From positions 434,001 to 498,000 of the forward strand of contig MSED01000010.1 of assembly GCA_002099365.1 (NCBI GenBank): a DNA stretch of 64,000 bases, given 5' to 3'. Positions 33,232-42,725 of the stretch are shown piece by piece (position 1 is the stretch's first letter; each line of letters opens with the position of its first letter). Under the pieces are notes generated by a model, which was given only the letters and a program-made list of their open reading frames with translations, made no database searches and was not told where the DNA came from. This stretch comes from Phialophora verrucosa. Lineage: Eukaryota > Ascomycota > Eurotiomycetes > Chaetothyriales > Herpotrichiellaceae. The translations under genes were made by a program, and so were the position numbers.

Positions 33232-35793
33232 ATGTCCGCGCCGAAACCTCCTGTCGCTTTCGAGAATCACTGCTCCATCATCCACGATGGAGTGATATAC
33301 GTCTATTCACCCGACGCATTTCAGACCCTGGAGCTGAAGGAAGGCGCAAAGTGGAAAGAGCTGGCAAATGGGGTGTCGGTGACAGGAGCCGTCTGTGTGA
33401 AGGGTGGTGTCGACGGGGACAACTCGAAGGCGGCTCTGTATGTTGTCGGTGGTGCTACGAACGCATCAACAACAGATTACACTGGCCTGCAGCGCTATTC
33501 GATCCAGGACAAGTCGTGGCAGACTGTTGTGCCCGTCGTCAACGTCACCCAAAACCGCTTGAATCATGGGGCAGCATATCTGAACTCATCGTCGACACTG
33601 GTGGTATACGGAGGATCGCAGAATGGTGATCCAGGGCCCTCTTCCGAAACCTTCACCATCGGGCTGTACCCTCCATACACGGTCCTGGCCTACAGTTCTT
33701 CTGCACCCCCGACAGTCAGCCCTTTCATGCTACCGTACAGCCAGGATCGCACCCTGATGGTCGGTGGCAGCTCCACCAACGACAAAACCTTCACGTTCGA
33801 TCCCACTAATGGATGGCTGGATCTTGGACTGACATTACCTGCTTCATTACCGGATCACTCAGCTGCACAGTGTGCTCTCTTCGACCTTGCTGACGGAAGC
33901 GTGATTCTTCAGACGTTTAACTTGGGCCAGACACCGGCAACAGTGACAACAAACGTCCTATTGAACCCTGGCGGTGCCCCGGCATCTTTTGGCGAAACAG
34001 CTGGAGGAAGTAGCGCAATACCGAGTGCCTCGCCAGATCCCGTACCACCCTCGAAATCAAAAAGGCAAACGTCGCTTGGAACGTACCCAACCTATAACGA
34101 CACTCTTGCGCCCTCATCAAGTCGAACAGGCTTCAGTTTGGCGCAAGATGACGATGGACTCGTCGCCTTAATTGGGGGGAATGACGATAACCCTGTATTG
34201 TTCTTCAATCAGTCCGGCAATGGCTGGGTAGCTGCATCTCAGCTCCTCGGGACGCAGCAGGCTATCCCATCATCAACGCGATCCCCAACCTCATCAACCG
34301 TGCCCAACATTACCTCCTCTCCTACAGCAGTTACTCCTGCTGCATCAAGTTCTGGCAGCAAAACTCAAGGTCTGACGGTTCTCGGAGCTGTGCTAGGCGG
34401 CATCTGTGGGGCATTGGCAATTCTCCTCCTCCTGCTTTTGTGGCTTAGATCGGTCCGAAGGAAGCGGAAGGCTGAGTCTGAGAAAGAAGACGAATACCCG
34501 GACGATAAGAAGCGGGAAGCAGGGTACAACTACGAAGAACGAGGTCTAGGACCGTTGGCGGCGGCTGGACAGCCCATGGGCAGAAGTCCAGTTGCTTCTG
34601 CATACATACCTGAAGCGGACACCACAGGTATGTTGGGTGTCGCCAGACCAGACCCAGCTTCGCTGGTTCGACGCATCTCCTCAGATCGAATCAAGGCGGA
34701 GTATCGCGGGTCAGGCATTGGCTTTGGGCAGGCCCTGTTCAAGCGAGAGAAGGAAAGAGAACAGCCCAAGATCTCCATCTCCAAGCCGATGATGCCGATT
34801 CTGAATGACTACAAAGAACGACCGAGCATCGAACTGGGCAAAGCAACACCTGTTGGCAGCCCCGGACCCGCTGTAGCCGTCACATCACCCAAGGCTGCCG
34901 CAGTTGCCAGAAAAGCGTCCCAACGGAAGACAGACGAAGGGTGGGGCAAATACTTCCAGGCCGATCGACTGTCAGGAAACAGGGCGACGTTCTTGTCGAG
35001 GAGTTCCGGCCCAAAGAGCGGCTTCTGGCCCGGAGCAGGTAATCCTGAAAATTCGACCAGGTCTCCGAAGTTCATGCTCCGAGACAGCGTGGGTAACCCC
35101 CTGGAAGCGCAAAATGTCGCCGCCGGAAGTCCTAGCCTTGAACATGGACCTCCAGACCTGCAGTCGAAGGGGTTGCAGTCCGTCCAAGGTATGACCGGTC
35201 ACATCTCTCGTGCAAGCTCGGTAAGGACGGATAACACCATGGATGACGACTACGAAGATGACCAGGTCATCGAAGGAGCGTTCTCGAGCGGTGTTCCCGC
35301 CAGTGTGCAGGAGATGGCGTGGACCCCTGTAGGCAATACATGGTCTGGTCCATCTGAACGACCGCTACATCCTCCAAGCAGCTACCTCGCAGCCCAACAA
35401 GCTCAACACGGGCTGGGGATCCCGCAGGCTCGGCCTCCACCGACCGCAAGCTCAGTCGAAACGAGCAACACCTCAGACACGCAGAGCTCCTCGATCCCCT
35501 CCTTCCCAATGCCCAACTCGATTCGCTCCGTCCAACCCAGTGGCAGCACGAAAGGCAGCTCCGTCAATCCAACTGCGACCCGCCAACGAGTCGCGCGAAC
35601 GCCATCCACTGATCAGCGACAAAATACCGACTACTTCAGCCACGCCCGCAAACCAAGTACCGGCCGGCACCAACCCGAAAACACCGCTAACGTCAACACC
35701 GACATGTCGTGGCTCAATCTCGGCACCCCCAACCCGGAACAGAGAGAGATGAACGGAGAGAGACACAGAGAGAGCAGTGGCGCCAGCCGGTGA
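33232..35793 (+). CDS. Fungal kelch-type beta-propeller protein with one membrane segment
   Basis: One exon, 853 aa from the ATG at 33232 (the frame opens earlier only at TTG 33226). Residues 10-340 hold propeller-like repeats: DGVIYVYSPDAFQTL, ALYVVGGATN, TLVVYGGSQNGDPG, TLMVGGSSTNDKTFTFDP, LVALIGGNDDNPV. A Ser/Thr/Pro-rich stalk follows, then one transmembrane helix near residues 381-405 (LTVLGAVLGGICGALAILLL) with RSVRRKRK behind it. The long tail is disordered and ends near DMSWLNLGTPNPEQRE. The layout predicts an outside propeller, yet no signal peptide is encoded and none can be spliced on from the ATG-free leader. Related fungal proteins are surface or polarity-associated and poorly characterised. 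The stop is TGA followed by CTA, with the frame open beyond it. Confidence 0.82.
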   Translation: MSAPKPPVAFENHCSIIHDGVIYVYSPDAFQTLELKEGAKWKELANGVSVTGAVCVKGGVDGDNSKAALYVVGGATNASTTDYTGLQRYSIQDKSWQTVVPVVNVTQNRLNHGAAYLNSSSTLVVYGGSQNGDPGPSSETFTIGLYPPYTVLAYSSSAPPTVSPFMLPYSQDRTLMVGGSSTNDKTFTFDPTNGWLDLGLTLPASLPDHSAAQCALFDLADGSVILQTFNLGQTPATVTTNVLLNPGGAPASFGETAGGSSAIPSASPDPVPPSKSKRQTSLGTYPTYNDTLAPSSSRTGFSLAQDDDGLVALIGGNDDNPVLFFNQSGNGWVAASQLLGTQQAIPSSTRSPTSSTVPNITSSPTAVTPAASSSGSKTQGLTVLGAVLGGICGALAILLLLLLWLRSVRRKRKAESEKEDEYPDDKKREAGYNYEERGLGPLAAAGQPMGRSPVASAYIPEADTTGMLGVARPDPASLVRRISSDRIKAEYRGSGIGFGQALFKREKEREQPKISISKPMMPILNDYKERPSIELGKATPVGSPGPAVAVTSPKAAAVARKASQRKTDEGWGKYFQADRLSGNRATFLSRSSGPKSGFWPGAGNPENSTRSPKFMLRDSVGNPLEAQNVAAGSPSLEHGPPDLQSKGLQSVQGMTGHISRASSVRTDNTMDDDYEDDQVIEGAFSSGVPASVQEMAWTPVGNTWSGPSERPLHPPSSYLAAQQAQHGLGIPQARPPPTASSVETSNTSDTQSSSIPSFPMPNSIRSVQPSGSTKGSSVNPTATRQRVARTPSTDQRQNTDYFSHARKPSTGRHQPENTANVNTDMSWLNLGTPNPEQREMNGERHRESSGASR

Positions 35794-36207
35794 CTATCCT
35801 CCCGGTTCTCACGAGTCTTGTATCAATTCCTGCTTGACGATGTGGCGCGGAAGCCGCCTAGCGGCACCACTTCTCGTCCGGACAAGGCTGGCGATAGAAG
35901 ATCCGTCGAGGACCACGGTGGGGAAACCGACAGTGCTAAGAAGCAGAGTCTGTTCAGGACGAAGAGCATGCCTAAGAAGAGGACCCATGCCTTTCACTTC
36001 CCTCTCCAGGCCGTGAGTCCCAGAAAGCAGGATACGGCTGGGACGGAGCGGGGTGACAAGAGGTGGAGCGAAGAGGCCGTGCCGATTGAGTATGGAGTTG
36101 AGAGTCCGACGACCCCGCCACCTGTTGCATTTGCGCCGATGGCCAGAGGGAGCACGAATAGTAATGGCACCGAGGGAGCAAGGGGTAGTAAGAGGCTGAC
36201 CATGTAA
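35791..36207 (+). other. Candidate stop-codon readthrough extension of the kelch protein
   Basis: The kelch stop TGA (35791-35793) is followed by CTA, the UGA CUA context known for high readthrough in fungi and animals. The same frame continues without stop for 137 codons to TAA at 36205-36207. The extension looks coding: third positions are mostly G or C, and the sequence is basic and Pro/Ser-rich (LYQFLLDDVARKPPSG, KKQSLFRTKSMPKKRTHAF, VESPTTPPPVAFAPMARG). It has no clear targeting signal at the end (SKRLTM). Alternatives are a recent CGA-to-TGA nonsense change that shortened a longer tail, or an unrecognised intron using GTGACT at 35790. Confidence 0.55.
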
Positions 36208-36785
36208 CAGCCCAGAATGAAGAGGATGATGACGTGGTGGAAGAGAAGATATGAAAGAAAAGAAAACGATCTGTCGAGATGGTCACTTCTGTCACACCAC
36301 CTAACTAACCAAACCTACTACAGGATTTCTTACGACTACTGATGCTGGCGAAATATTGTCTGAATATCTACGAATGTGTGTTTGTACGATAGTCATATGG
36401 CTATGGAGTGGGTACAAGTCAAGGTACTGCCACAAAGTGCAAGGTGGCTCGCTTGTGTGGACGAGGAGGAATAATGGTAATGCTTTCGTAGTCTACAGTA
36501 CGAGGAATGTAAAGAACCTTACCAGAGACTTCCTAGGTTACTCCTGCTTCAACCTGAGCTTTAACTGAGGCTTTGGCCTAGCATAACTAAGTGCTCACTA
36601 AGGTCTCCCTGAGCAAACCGCACTGGGGACCTGCAGTACACAACCTGCCCGCTTGCGACCGGCTCTACTTAGCTCTTGGCTAGGCATCTGTTTCGGACGG
36701 CAGCTGGGAACCTATTCAGGCTCGCCCTTTAAGGAATCTTCTTTACACCGCCACCTTTGTTTGCTGCTTCTCACGAAAGATTTCT
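36208..36785. other. Intergenic, upstream of the Ipa-like gene
   Basis: This contains the 3' flank of the kelch gene and the upstream region of the next gene. A 70-codon ORF at 36356-36568 has no protein-like features. No motif stands out. Confidence 0.4.
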
Positions 36786-36845
36786 ATGCACAATTCAATT
36801 CTGTTCCCTGACTCTATACTTCCAGTCTGGCACCGGGTGGCATGA
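36786..36845 (+). promoter_or_regulatory. Upstream ORF overlapping the next start codon (ATGA)
   Basis: ATG at 36786 opens a 19-codon frame (MHNSILFPDS...) whose TGA at 36843-36845 overlaps the ATG at 36842 as ATGA. This geometry permits termination-reinitiation or makes the main start depend on leaky scanning. Other in-frame ATGs at 36851, 36860 and 36872 could be the real start. Confidence 0.45.
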
Positions 36846-39307
36846 GATCAATGACAGATATGGACCTCAATATGTCTTCCTTCTACAGCAACCCCCAGAA
36901 ATTGTTCGAAATGTTGGCTCAGGCAAACCCAAATCTACCAGTCCCCCCTTCATTTCCATCTCCTGCTGAAGTCAGAAACAAGTCAACGGCCTATTCCAAA
37001 GAGATCTTCAACAGCTGGACCAACCTCCGTGACGTTTTGGCGCGTCGCGAGGAGGTGATTCGAAAACGGTGGATGAACAAGAGGAAAGAACAACGCAAGA
37101 AAATTCTTCTAGCCGCCTGGCCAGGCATGCCCGAGCGACACCGACCGGATTTTTACGAGCTTCAGAAAACCGGATCCCGTGCTGCGTCAAGGAATATCGA
37201 AGCTTTCAAATATCCCTATGTCAACCAGGAAGATCTCCTTCAAGGAAGAGCATTGTTATTATTCTTGAATTCACGCGGTCGGAATCCACCCCATGCCTTT
37301 GCCCACGCCGATCTCGACGCAATGCATGTTGGACAGACTAGCAAGACGATCATCCCGGTATTCCTCAACGGATACACAATGTACATCGCTGGCGAATCAG
37401 ATCCAGACAGCTACGGTCGCCTGGTTAGCTGGGACGATGACGACGACGCGTTCATGCTGAACCAAAATGGTCTCCAGTTCCAGCCTGGAACGGGGCTTTT
37501 GGTTTTGGAAATCCAGAGCAAGATCTATTCTTTCCTTCTCGAGTGCTGCTACCAACTATTCCACGATGTCCCGCGAGACGAGCTGGCCAGCCTCCAATTT
37601 CCTGAGCAACCTGAGCCACCACCGATCGTTGCTTCTGGGACCTCCTATGCACAACTTTCTTCAGTGGCAGCAGAAGCGCCATACAGACTACCAGCCAAGC
37701 TTGATACGCATCGACTTGTTCTCCTAGTAGAGGCCAAGCGAGCTGCTGCTGAGGACCATGTTTGGGATCTTAGAGAAGATCCAGGATATTTCGTATCGGT
37801 GGCTGTTGATCAAGCACAGCATCGCCAGGAAACCCTTCTCGACGAATGGGGCCAACGCCACCCACACGACAATGACGAGATTTTCTGGAACAGAGTGATA
37901 CGAGGCATAGCGGTCGGGGCTTACATGTCCTTCCTCAGTTGGGATCTGCTTTACAACTATGCAGTCAGCCTAGACGATGCGTTTCAATCTGCCGGAACTC
38001 TTGACCATGGCCGACCTCTGCCTAAGAAGCTCGAGACCGCCCTGGTGGAGTTATGCTTCGCTGCCGAAATGACCTCAAAGGGCCTGATTGGAGAATTGAA
38101 GTCCAGCGTGCCAGCTTCGTCACCAATGCGCGAGCGCTTTGTTCGAGAACCCCAACAACCAGGAACAACCGTCATGCGGACGAAGACGAAACATGGCGTC
38201 GGCAAGGATCCCTTACTAAAGCTATTCAACCTGCTGTGGGATGAAGACAAGGTGTTTTTAACGCAGCTTCCCAACCTCGTAGATGAGCTACAGCGATGCG
38301 TTGACCACGACCCCAGTCAGAAGGGCAGAATGTCGTCCTACGTCGCCGGGTATTTCTCCGACCTGGCCCTCATTGCACAACTCATTAGGCAGGTGAAGAC
38401 ATTCTTTCCGTGGGCCGCGGGTTTGGAAATAGAGATGAGCCCAGAGAACCGAGGTCCAGGGTACGCCAAAGCAACGAAAGATGCAGCAACTGTCTATCAA
38501 ATTTTCCGTGAAGACATCGCTCCGAACCTCGCGCGCATTGTCGTGCCACTCTCAAGACACCTCCAATATCCCATCGAAAGGGCCCACAACGTGACAAACG
38601 TGAACGCCTGCCGCCAAGCCGAAGATCGACTGGATAGGTTGTGGAAGGTCGTCGATGCGCATTTTCGAAAACATACCGACAAGACACTTCACGAGATATT
38701 CCTTAGTCGCAATGTGAAGGCTCGAGAGATACATCGCACACCAGAATGGACATCTCCACCAAGAGTATCCCAGCCGTCTAACGATCGGAAAGAAAATGAA
38801 GCTGTCAGTGACTCATTCTCCCGCCTTAACATCGATCCCGACAAACCAGGCAAATTCAAAGGACCCGAAGTATCTCGAGCATCTAAGCTCAAAACACGTG
38901 GCCCATCTCACCCGCCCGATTCCAGCGACGCAACACCGACCGTACCCGACGATCCGACTTCCTCTTTGACCGCCCCCTCTCCAGTCTTCACCCTCCCGCG
39001 ACGCGCTTACAAAGTCTTCGCCTCTCTCTTCCCAACACCCTCTAACCCCTCCCAGGGCGGCGAAATTAGCTGGACAGATTTCCTGCACGCGATGACGAGC
39101 ATTGGCTTCGCAGCGGAGAAGCTATATGGCTCCGTATGGCAGTTCACTCCGCCGGATGGGTTAGATGGGGAGAACACGAACACTCGGGGAATTCATATCC
39201 ACGAACCGCATCCAGCGCCGAAGATGGGGCTTGGCACGGCGAGACGGGTTGGGAGACGATTAGGACGGAGGTATGGACTTGGCGCAGAGAGGTTTGCTTT
39301 GGCGTGA
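36842..39307 (+). CDS. Uncharacterised fungal protein, Ipa-like family
   Basis: One exon, 821 aa from the first ATG; starts at 36851, 36860 or 36872 would remove 3-10 residues. A Lys/Arg-rich helix near residues 70-85 (RREEVIRKRWMNKRKEQRKK) is followed by an alpha-helical body of about 550 residues with no catalytic motif I know. A disordered linker (about 640-715) follows. The C-terminal block, RAYKVFASLFPTPSNPSQGG, then ISWTDFLHAMTSIGFAAEKL and HIHEPHPAPKMGLGTARRVG, is the most conserved-looking part. It resembles the widespread fungal proteins annotated only as 'Ipa protein', whose function is unknown. I do not infer one. Confidence 0.75.
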   Translation: MRSMTDMDLNMSSFYSNPQKLFEMLAQANPNLPVPPSFPSPAEVRNKSTAYSKEIFNSWTNLRDVLARREEVIRKRWMNKRKEQRKKILLAAWPGMPERHRPDFYELQKTGSRAASRNIEAFKYPYVNQEDLLQGRALLLFLNSRGRNPPHAFAHADLDAMHVGQTSKTIIPVFLNGYTMYIAGESDPDSYGRLVSWDDDDDAFMLNQNGLQFQPGTGLLVLEIQSKIYSFLLECCYQLFHDVPRDELASLQFPEQPEPPPIVASGTSYAQLSSVAAEAPYRLPAKLDTHRLVLLVEAKRAAAEDHVWDLREDPGYFVSVAVDQAQHRQETLLDEWGQRHPHDNDEIFWNRVIRGIAVGAYMSFLSWDLLYNYAVSLDDAFQSAGTLDHGRPLPKKLETALVELCFAAEMTSKGLIGELKSSVPASSPMRERFVREPQQPGTTVMRTKTKHGVGKDPLLKLFNLLWDEDKVFLTQLPNLVDELQRCVDHDPSQKGRMSSYVAGYFSDLALIAQLIRQVKTFFPWAAGLEIEMSPENRGPGYAKATKDAATVYQIFREDIAPNLARIVVPLSRHLQYPIERAHNVTNVNACRQAEDRLDRLWKVVDAHFRKHTDKTLHEIFLSRNVKAREIHRTPEWTSPPRVSQPSNDRKENEAVSDSFSRLNIDPDKPGKFKGPEVSRASKLKTRGPSHPPDSSDATPTVPDDPTSSLTAPSPVFTLPRRAYKVFASLFPTPSNPSQGGEISWTDFLHAMTSIGFAAEKLYGSVWQFTPPDGLDGENTNTRGIHIHEPHPAPKMGLGTARRVGRRLGRRYGLGAERFALA

Positions 39308-39983
39308 AAGAGACAATGGGGAATCGGCAAAGTGAGGAGGGAGGGAGGGAGGGAGACAGAGGAGAGGAAGAAATTGAATTTCGAAGGTCTTATTTACGAG
39401 TGTCAAGTGACTGGAAAAGGCTGACATTGCTTCTCGCTTGATTCAATGGACCGAGTGAAATACTGTGCCGACCTTCTAATTGTAACAGCCTTGTCCAAAA
39501 TACAAACAAGTAGCCTAATACCTTGCGTAGGTAGCTAGAGCACTTTAAACCTCGTATTCGCCATCCCCCTTCTCTGCCCCTGCGACTCTACCTTCTCTTT
39601 ATTTACAGAGAAAAGCATCAAGTATCGACCATGGTATGCAAGAAAGAGGGAGGACAGCGTGAGACAGGCTTTTCGGCATGATCCTAACACTCTAGGATAC
39701 TGTGTACTTGCCCACTTCGGGTTCTGTATCCAGCAGGCCGGCGGGCCAGCTTTCGATCAGTTACTGTATCTTATGCCGGGTCGTGCTCCGTACCCCCGTA
39801 CACAAAACTATCATCTGGGTGGGCTATGGATGGAGTGGCAACGCAATGAATGAGCTTCAGCCTCGACGCATCATATTTCTCACTCACTCCATAGCACCTT
39901 GTGGCCCCGGATGATTGATTGTGCATACATAGCACTTGACACGAGGCGGCGGTACTGTAGCATACCGAGCATATCGTTTGCGT
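39308..39983. other. Intergenic, convergent
   Basis: This is the 3' flank of the Ipa-like gene. A GGGA run lies at about 39337-39356. No coding sequence is supported. Confidence 0.45.
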
Positions 39984-40149
39984 GCCCAGTGTAAGAAGGG
40001 CATGATGTAGTGTGCTATGCGATGCGCCGCGCCCAGCGTGGGAAGGGCATGATGTAGTAAGCTCTGCCGGGTGAGGGCGCGCCTCCTAATACATATCTTT
40101 TCGCTGCTGCTCACTCACTGGCTCGCTTCCTCATACATATCTTTTCGCT
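39984..40149. repeat. Two short imperfect tandem duplications
   Basis: Unit A, GCCCAG..GAAGGGCATGATGTAGT, occurs at 39984 and 40031 (period 47) with few mismatches. Unit B, ATACATATCTTTTCGCT, occurs at 40089 and 40133 (period 44), perfect over 17 bases. Both lie just beyond the TPT1 3' end and may fall in its 3' UTR. Confidence 0.75.
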
Positions 40150-40296
40150 ACTACATACTCGCTCTCTGGGCTCGCCGTGTGCCGTATGTTATGTAGACGG
40201 ACTCAGACTCTGCCTCTCGGTTCCACAAACAGAGCACCGCATGCCCTGCCGTGCCTTGCGTCTGATAGGTACATATACACCATGTGCAGTGGATGT

Positions 40297-41535
40297 TCAG
40301 GCTCGGCCCCGTCCCCTTCCTGCTCCTCTCGGTCCACCGCCCTTCCCCCTGGGCAGGGCCCTACTCTTCAACCGCTCGGGCAACTCCCTGACCACGCCTC
40401 CCGCGTCGTGCTCGTACAGCAAGCCGACGCCTTCCTTGATCTCCACGGCCGCGAGGAAGTATTTCTTCGGCACGACCTTCGCCTCCGCCTCGGTCTCGGC
40501 CTCGGTTTCAGGCGCCGCGGCGGCGGCGGCGGCAATCCCGTCCGTGAGGATCACGCCGTTCTCGCTCCGCCACCATTTCATGTCTTTCTCCTCCGTCAGC
40601 GCGCGTCGGATGTCCATGTAGATCAGGATTTGGGCGTCGCTGCGCATGCCGGAGATGACCTTATTCTTGCCTAGCAGGTCGGGTAGGGCGGTGCCATTGC
40701 TGGTCTTGGTCTTGGTCTTGGTCTCATTCTGGTTTTGGTGCGCAGGTTGAGCGTCATCTTTGTTGTTGCTGCTGCTGCCGTCACTCTCAGCATTTCGGCC
40801 GTCATTGCTAAGATGGGTCACTGACACGGACGACGATAGGGGCAAAACCTCTTGCAAGCTCGGTCCCCTCGCGAAATGGACGTGGTTGCGCCTCATGCTC
40901 TTGAGCCCCCCGCTCTGCAGGATCTGCTCCCACGCGCCGTAGAAGGTGCCATGCACGACCGTGTCGGGAATGCTGGCGGGGTCGTCAAGCGTGATGGGCG
41001 TGAGGAGGTTCTCCGCCTCAATCGTCTTCATGCTGTGGCCTTGTGTGGCGCGGATGAAGAACCGTTTCGAGTCCAGCTCGGACGGAGACGTCGCCTCGAA
41101 CTGCGAGATCGCCTGCTGCGTTTCTGTTTCGACTTGTCCTTCGGTTTCGGGTTCCCGCTGCCGTGCTCGTTCTTGTCCGGGTTCGAGATCAGATCCGTCT
41201 TGTGTCGTGGCCGGCTCGGCTGTCCGAGGCAGTATCGCCCCACCATTCCCTACATCGTCGGCTTCGGCGGCGGCGGCGGCGGCGGCGAATTTCATCGCAA
41301 ACCTCTTCTTCTCGTTCCCTTGCACGACTTCGACAACCTCGGCAAAACTGACCGGCGGTTTCATGCTGCGTAGCCTATGCCACCCTAGCAGGTGGTCCAT
41401 GCGCACGTAGCCGTGATTGTCGATGGGGATACGCTCTTCCACAGCGGCATGGCGAAGGAGACGAGAAAGAGCCTTGGAGACGAGGACGGAGCGTGGTTGG
41501 GGGCCGCCACCACGACCGATCCTCCCACGGGGCAT
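40297..41535 (-). CDS. TPT1: tRNA 2'-phosphotransferase (Tpt1/KptA family)
   Basis: One exon, 412 aa. Tpt1 removes the 2'-phosphate left at the tRNA splice junction by transferring it to NAD+, the last step of tRNA splicing. Family motifs in order are SKALSRLLRHAA near the N-terminus (conserved Arg), DHLLGWHRLR, RFFIRATQGHS, VHGTFYGAWEQIL, and HVHFARG, all with expected catalytic Arg/His residues. Two low-complexity insertions enlarge the usual 230-residue protein. One (about residues 85-165) is Glu/Gln/Ala-rich. The other (about 235-290) has an ETKTKTKT run from a GGTCTT repeat in the DNA. An Ala run (residues 345-352) and a Gly/Arg-rich tail end the protein. The core is intact, so activity is likely. 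Confidence 0.93.
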   Translation of the reverse strand: MPRGRIGRGGGPQPRSVLVSKALSRLLRHAAVEERIPIDNHGYVRMDHLLGWHRLRSMKPPVSFAEVVEVVQGNEKKRFAMKFAAAAAAAEADDVGNGGAILPRTAEPATTQDGSDLEPGQERARQREPETEGQVETETQQAISQFEATSPSELDSKRFFIRATQGHSMKTIEAENLLTPITLDDPASIPDTVVHGTFYGAWEQILQSGGLKSMRRNHVHFARGPSLQEVLPLSSSVSVTHLSNDGRNAESDGSSSNNKDDAQPAHQNQNETKTKTKTSNGTALPDLLGKNKVISGMRSDAQILIYMDIRRALTEEKDMKWWRSENGVILTDGIAAAAAAAPETEAETEAEAKVVPKKYFLAAVEIKEGVGLLYEHDAGGVVRELPERLKSRALPRGKGGGPRGAGRGRGRA

Positions 41536-42725
41536 AATGCAGAACTGACAAAAGTTGCAAAACGCTTCCTTCCCTCCCTGCGGCGCTCGTGTGTGTCAAG
41601 TGCTCGCAAAAGAGGTTCAAAGTCAAAGGGTGGCAGGAGAACGGTGGTCGGTGAACTGATCTCCTGGGATATGTAAATCAGGACGGCTCTGAAGAAATTT
41701 TGGGTACGTCCGCCGCTAAGAATTACTCGAGTGACTCACCAGCGGTGTGCCTAATGGTCACTTCGATTTTCTGTTTGCCTTGCGCCTGACAGGGCTTGAT
41801 GGATGGTTATGTCCAGTTACTGTACTCTTGACCTATGTTTTGCGTACTAGATTTGGGACAGAACCGTGGTTCCTTGACTCTCTCAGCGGGCGTCTTTCTG
41901 AGCAGGAAATTGAGTGCGTCACGGCAAGGCTGAGCGAGCTTATCGATACCCATTAGCGTGTTTTCTCAGCCTCGTGTCTGGGGGTGTGGGCGTCTGCACT
42001 GCTTGTGTACGTACAACATCACGCATCCCTTCGAGCGCTGTGCATTCTGGTTCTCATACTTACAGTACGAATGGTACGCTTCGTTAACTGGTTCAATGTT
42101 TTTGCCTTGAATAGCGCACGCCCCAAGGAAAACGAGCTCTCCGGCTCGAGAAGAAGCTCCAAGGCTCCTGGACTACCGGCCCTGATATGATCGACGTACA
42201 TGTCACTGGCGCTTGGAGGTCGCGTATCACGCGGAAACTCTGCAAGATAAATGCCTTGATAAGTATTAATTGAGGTAGCCGTACTGATAAGACGACACCA
42301 GGTTACACCGGATTCTTCCTCCGTAGATACATTGGCCGTGGGCCTCCAAATATCTTCACGTTAGACTCGGCTGTGGCCCTAGTTCCAACAGTGTGGTCCC
42401 TCGTCTCCGGCTCCTTGGATTCACTGGTTTTAGCTGAATGGGCTCTGCGTGATGTCTATCGAGGCCAGAGAAGCCAATGGCATAGACCTGTCCAGTCCAA
42501 ATGTCCGCGATATGACCCCTCACGTTCCGTAACATATAAGAAGACTCGTCAAAGACCCCAGGTGAAAGCACAAAAATGCAGGGTATAATTTAAATGCGAG
42601 GCAGAGATGACCACAGGATCTGCCGCAGGACTTTTCCATCTCTTCGCCAATGGGCGCCCACCAAGTATGCCGACAAAAAAGAGATATCAGAAAAAGAAGA
42701 GCCTGACGCTGCCGTCGTCAACAGG
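41536..42725. other. Intergenic, tandem minus-strand genes
   Basis: 1.2 kb containing the TPT1 upstream region and the 3' flank of the mucin-like gene. Plus-strand ORFs near 41747-42190 and 42373-42590 have no recognisable features. Confidence 0.45.
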
